A stretch of DNA of 15,920 nucleotides, taken from positions 1 through 15,920 of the forward strand of contig JALSGW010000229.1 in the NCBI GenBank assembly GCA_026982585.1. The letters run 5' to 3'. Below the pieces are notes generated by a model. It had not been told where the DNA came from. It saw only the letters and a program-made list of their open reading frames with translations, and searched no databases. Made by a program: the position numbers and the translations under genes. Origin of the DNA: Alphaproteobacteria bacterium (GTDB lineage: Bacteria; Pseudomonadota; Alphaproteobacteria; Geminicoccales; Geminicoccaceae). Positions 14,700 through 15,920 of this stretch are shown here, piece by piece (position 1 is the stretch's first letter; every line of letters begins with the position of its first letter).

Positions 14700-15425
14700 T
14701 CAACGGCCGCGGCGCCTTGCGGCCGCACGCCGCTCTTGGCGGTTTCGATAGAGCGGCACCAGCGCCGTGAGCAGCGCCAGGGCGACCAGCGGTAGGAGGA
14801 CGCGCCAGTCCCACAGGCGTCTGGGATCCGCCGCCGCCGCCGCCCCGAGCAATCCCTCGCCGAGGCTCGCATACAGGAACGCGCCCGGCATGATGCCGAT
14901 GAAGGTGGCGAGGGTGTATGGGAGCAGCCGCATGCCCAGGAAGGCGGGCAGGATGTTCACGAGCCAGAAGGGAACGAGCGGCAGCAGCCGCAGGGTCAAC
15001 AGATAGCCGACCGCGTTGCGGTTGAAGGCCTCGCTCGCCTTCTTCAGCCAGGGACCGGCCCGTGCCCGGAGCGGTTCGCCGAGGCTGCTTTTAGCGATGG
15101 TGAACAACCCCACGGCACCGAGAGTGGCCCCGATCACCGCGAGCAGCGCGCCGGGCAGCAGCCCGAACAGGAAACCGCCGGCGATGGTGAGCGCCGACGC
15201 ACCGGGCAGCGACAGGGCCACCGTACAGGCGTAGAGGGCCACATAGGCCAGAGCCGCAAGCCAGGGTTGGTCCGCCACCAGCCGGTGGAGTTCGAGCGCG
15301 CGGCTGCGCAGGCCGTCCAGGGTGAGCAGTTCGGATACGCCCGCGAGATAGGCGGCGAGGGCCGCCAGCGCCAACACGACCAGCGGCCACATGCGGATGC
15401 GCGGGCGGGAGGGGTTCGGGGTCAT
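14700..15425 (-). CDS. TVP38/TMEM64 (DedA superfamily) membrane protein
   Basis: A 241-residue integral inner-membrane protein of the SNARE-associated/DedA superfamily (PF09335). Hydrophobic segments lie at about 12-30, 55-72, 78-110, 140-162, 168-195 and 208-226. Family signatures are GGFLFGLLPGALLAVIGATL (83-102) and LRLLPLVPFWLVNILPAF (145-162), re-entrant regions in this fold. The C-terminus is strongly basic (RNRQERRAAARRRGR) and should be cytoplasmic. DedA relatives act in lipid scrambling or flippase-like transport and membrane homeostasis, but the substrate of TVP38 members is largely unknown. The ATG at 15425 is 3 bp after the stop of the flavoprotein gene, so they are co-transcribed and probably work together. 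The 120-bp gap to the M23 gene holds no clear promoter or terminator. Confidence 0.9.
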   Translation of the reverse strand: MTPNPSRPRIRMWPLVVLALAALAAYLAGVSELLTLDGLRSRALELHRLVADQPWLAALAYVALYACTVALSLPGASALTIAGGFLFGLLPGALLAVIGATLGAVGLFTIAKSSLGEPLRARAGPWLKKASEAFNRNAVGYLLTLRLLPLVPFWLVNILPAFLGMRLLPYTLATFIGIMPGAFLYASLGEGLLGAAAAADPRRLWDWRVLLPLVALALLTALVPLYRNRQERRAAARRRGR

Positions 15426-15428
15426 GAT

Positions 15429-15920
15429 CTATCCCAAGGCGGCCAGCGCGCGCACCAGCCGGCGGGTCCAGGTCCCGAACACCAGGGGCTCGAGAGCGCG
15501 CCCCGCGGCCCGCTTCACCGCCTCCATGCGGGTGGGGTAGGGGAAGGGGGCCGCCGCCAGCGCGTGCAGGGGAAGCCGTCCGTCCACCGCCAGCACCAAC
15601 GGCGCGATCAGCTCCCCCGCCTGCGGCCCCACCACGCCCGCGCCGAGCAGCCGCCGCCTGCGGCCCACCACGAGTTTGACGAGCCCCTCCTCCCGGCCCT
15701 CGCAGCGGGCCCGATCGCTTTCCGCGAAGGGGATGCGGATCACCTCCACCGTCTCGCCCCGCGCCCGCGCCTCCGCTTCGCTCTCTCCCACCTGGGCGAG
15801 TTCGGGGTCGGTGTAGACCACCCGGGGGATGGCGCAGTGGCGCGGCCGCGCCGGGATGCGCAGCAGGGCCTGCTTGAGCACCACCTGGGCCTCATGGGCG
15901 GCGGCGTGACTGTAGGGGGC
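15429..15920 (-). CDS. Pyridine nucleotide-disulfide oxidoreductase (LPD/MerA-like), C-terminal part, cut by window edge
   Basis: The C-terminal 163 residues of a FAD/NAD(P)H oxidoreductase of the lipoamide dehydrogenase/mercuric reductase superfamily. The frame runs open to base 15920, and the GTG at 15884 is internal. Visible are the end of the FAD domain (YSHAAAHEAQVVLKQALL) and the dimerisation domain (VVYTDPELAQVGESEAEA, VGPQAGELI). Where lipoamide dehydrogenase has HPTxxE, this protein has YPTRME (128-133), so the catalytic His is Tyr, as in MerA-like relatives. It lacks the terminal Cys pair of MerA, so mercury reduction is not supported. FAD domain and redox-cysteine motif are outside the window. 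It is followed after 3 bp by the TVP38 gene, a pairing known elsewhere, at times as one fused protein. Its physiological substrate is unknown. Confidence 0.87.
   Translation of the reverse strand, partial: APYSHAAAHEAQVVLKQALLRIPARPRHCAIPRVVYTDPELAQVGESEAEARARGETVEVIRIPFAESDRARCEGREEGLVKLVVGRRRRLLGAGVVGPQAGELIAPLVLAVDGRLPLHALAAAPFPYPTRMEAVKRAAGRALEPLVFGTWTRRLVRALAALG

Noticed and set aside
13185..14795. A 536-codon plus-strand open frame opposite the M23 peptidase
   Set aside because: No recognisable domain; the minus strand shows an intact M23 zinc site and a strong ribosome site at the GTG start.
1..15920. CRISPR arrays, insertion sequences, prophage or toxin-antitoxin genes
   Set aside because: No repeat-spacer pattern, transposase, integrase or small paired genes were seen on either strand.

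Overview
The window is very GC-rich (roughly 70% by eye) and densely coded: about 13 genes, no rRNA or tRNA gene, no insertion sequence and no CRISPR array seen. The gene types (SUF operon with a three-cysteine Rrf2 regulator, DmdC-like acyl-CoA dehydrogenase, Na/Pi symporter with a PhoU-like tail, GcvT-tailed amine oxidoreductase, long M23 peptidase of a style common in alphaproteobacteria) suggest a Pseudomonadota chromosome. Alphaproteobacteria of the Rhodospirillales type look most likely to me, but that is a judgement from remembered family resemblance and not a search result; a high-GC gammaproteobacterium is possible.

Layout, left to right. (1) 1-1274, plus strand: the C-terminal part of a dimethylglycine/sarcosine dehydrogenase-like protein (middle domain plus GcvT-like folate domain), its FAD domain lying outside the window. 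(2) 1262-3397, minus strand: a Wzc-like chain-length regulator fused to a BY-kinase, overlapping gene 1 tail to tail by 13 bp. (3) 3398-3573: a divergent spacer with a possible promoter and a G-quadruplex pattern. (4) 3574-5304, plus strand: a Na/Pi symporter with a PhoU-like cytoplasmic domain. (5) 5305-5451: a convergent spacer with a GC-rich hairpin and an 11-bp direct repeat. (6) 11168 down to 5452, minus strand: an iron-sulfur assembly operon in the order Rrf2 regulator, sufB, sufC, sufD, sufS, sufT, with ATGA overlaps at the last three junctions. An Rrf2/IscR-like inverted repeat lies just upstream of the regulator. (7) 11293-13035, plus strand: a DmdC-like acyl-CoA dehydrogenase, divergent from the SUF operon. 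(8) 14579 down to 13140, minus strand: a membrane-anchored M23 peptidoglycan endopeptidase. (9) 15425 down to 14700 and from the right edge down to 15429, minus strand: a TVP38/TMEM64 membrane protein preceded by the C-terminal end of a lipoamide-dehydrogenase/mercuric-reductase-like flavoprotein, only 3 bp apart.

How the genes work together. The SUF set is the one clear functional unit. SufS supplies persulfide sulfur, SufBCD is the scaffold on which clusters are built, SufT is an accessory maturation factor and the Rrf2 protein probably senses cluster status and controls the operon. No SufE, SufU or SufA lies next to it, so the sulfur shuttle and carrier must be encoded elsewhere or replaced. 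The flavoprotein plus TVP38 pair is a second probable transcription unit. The other genes look like independent housekeeping or metabolic functions.

I did not find a convincing undescribed system. The best leads are the shared operator region between the SUF operon and the acyl-CoA dehydrogenase, the missing sulfur shuttle in the SUF operon, the tyrosine-tail/stop-codon overlap at 1262-1276, the phosphate transporter leader, and the flavoprotein-TVP38 pair.
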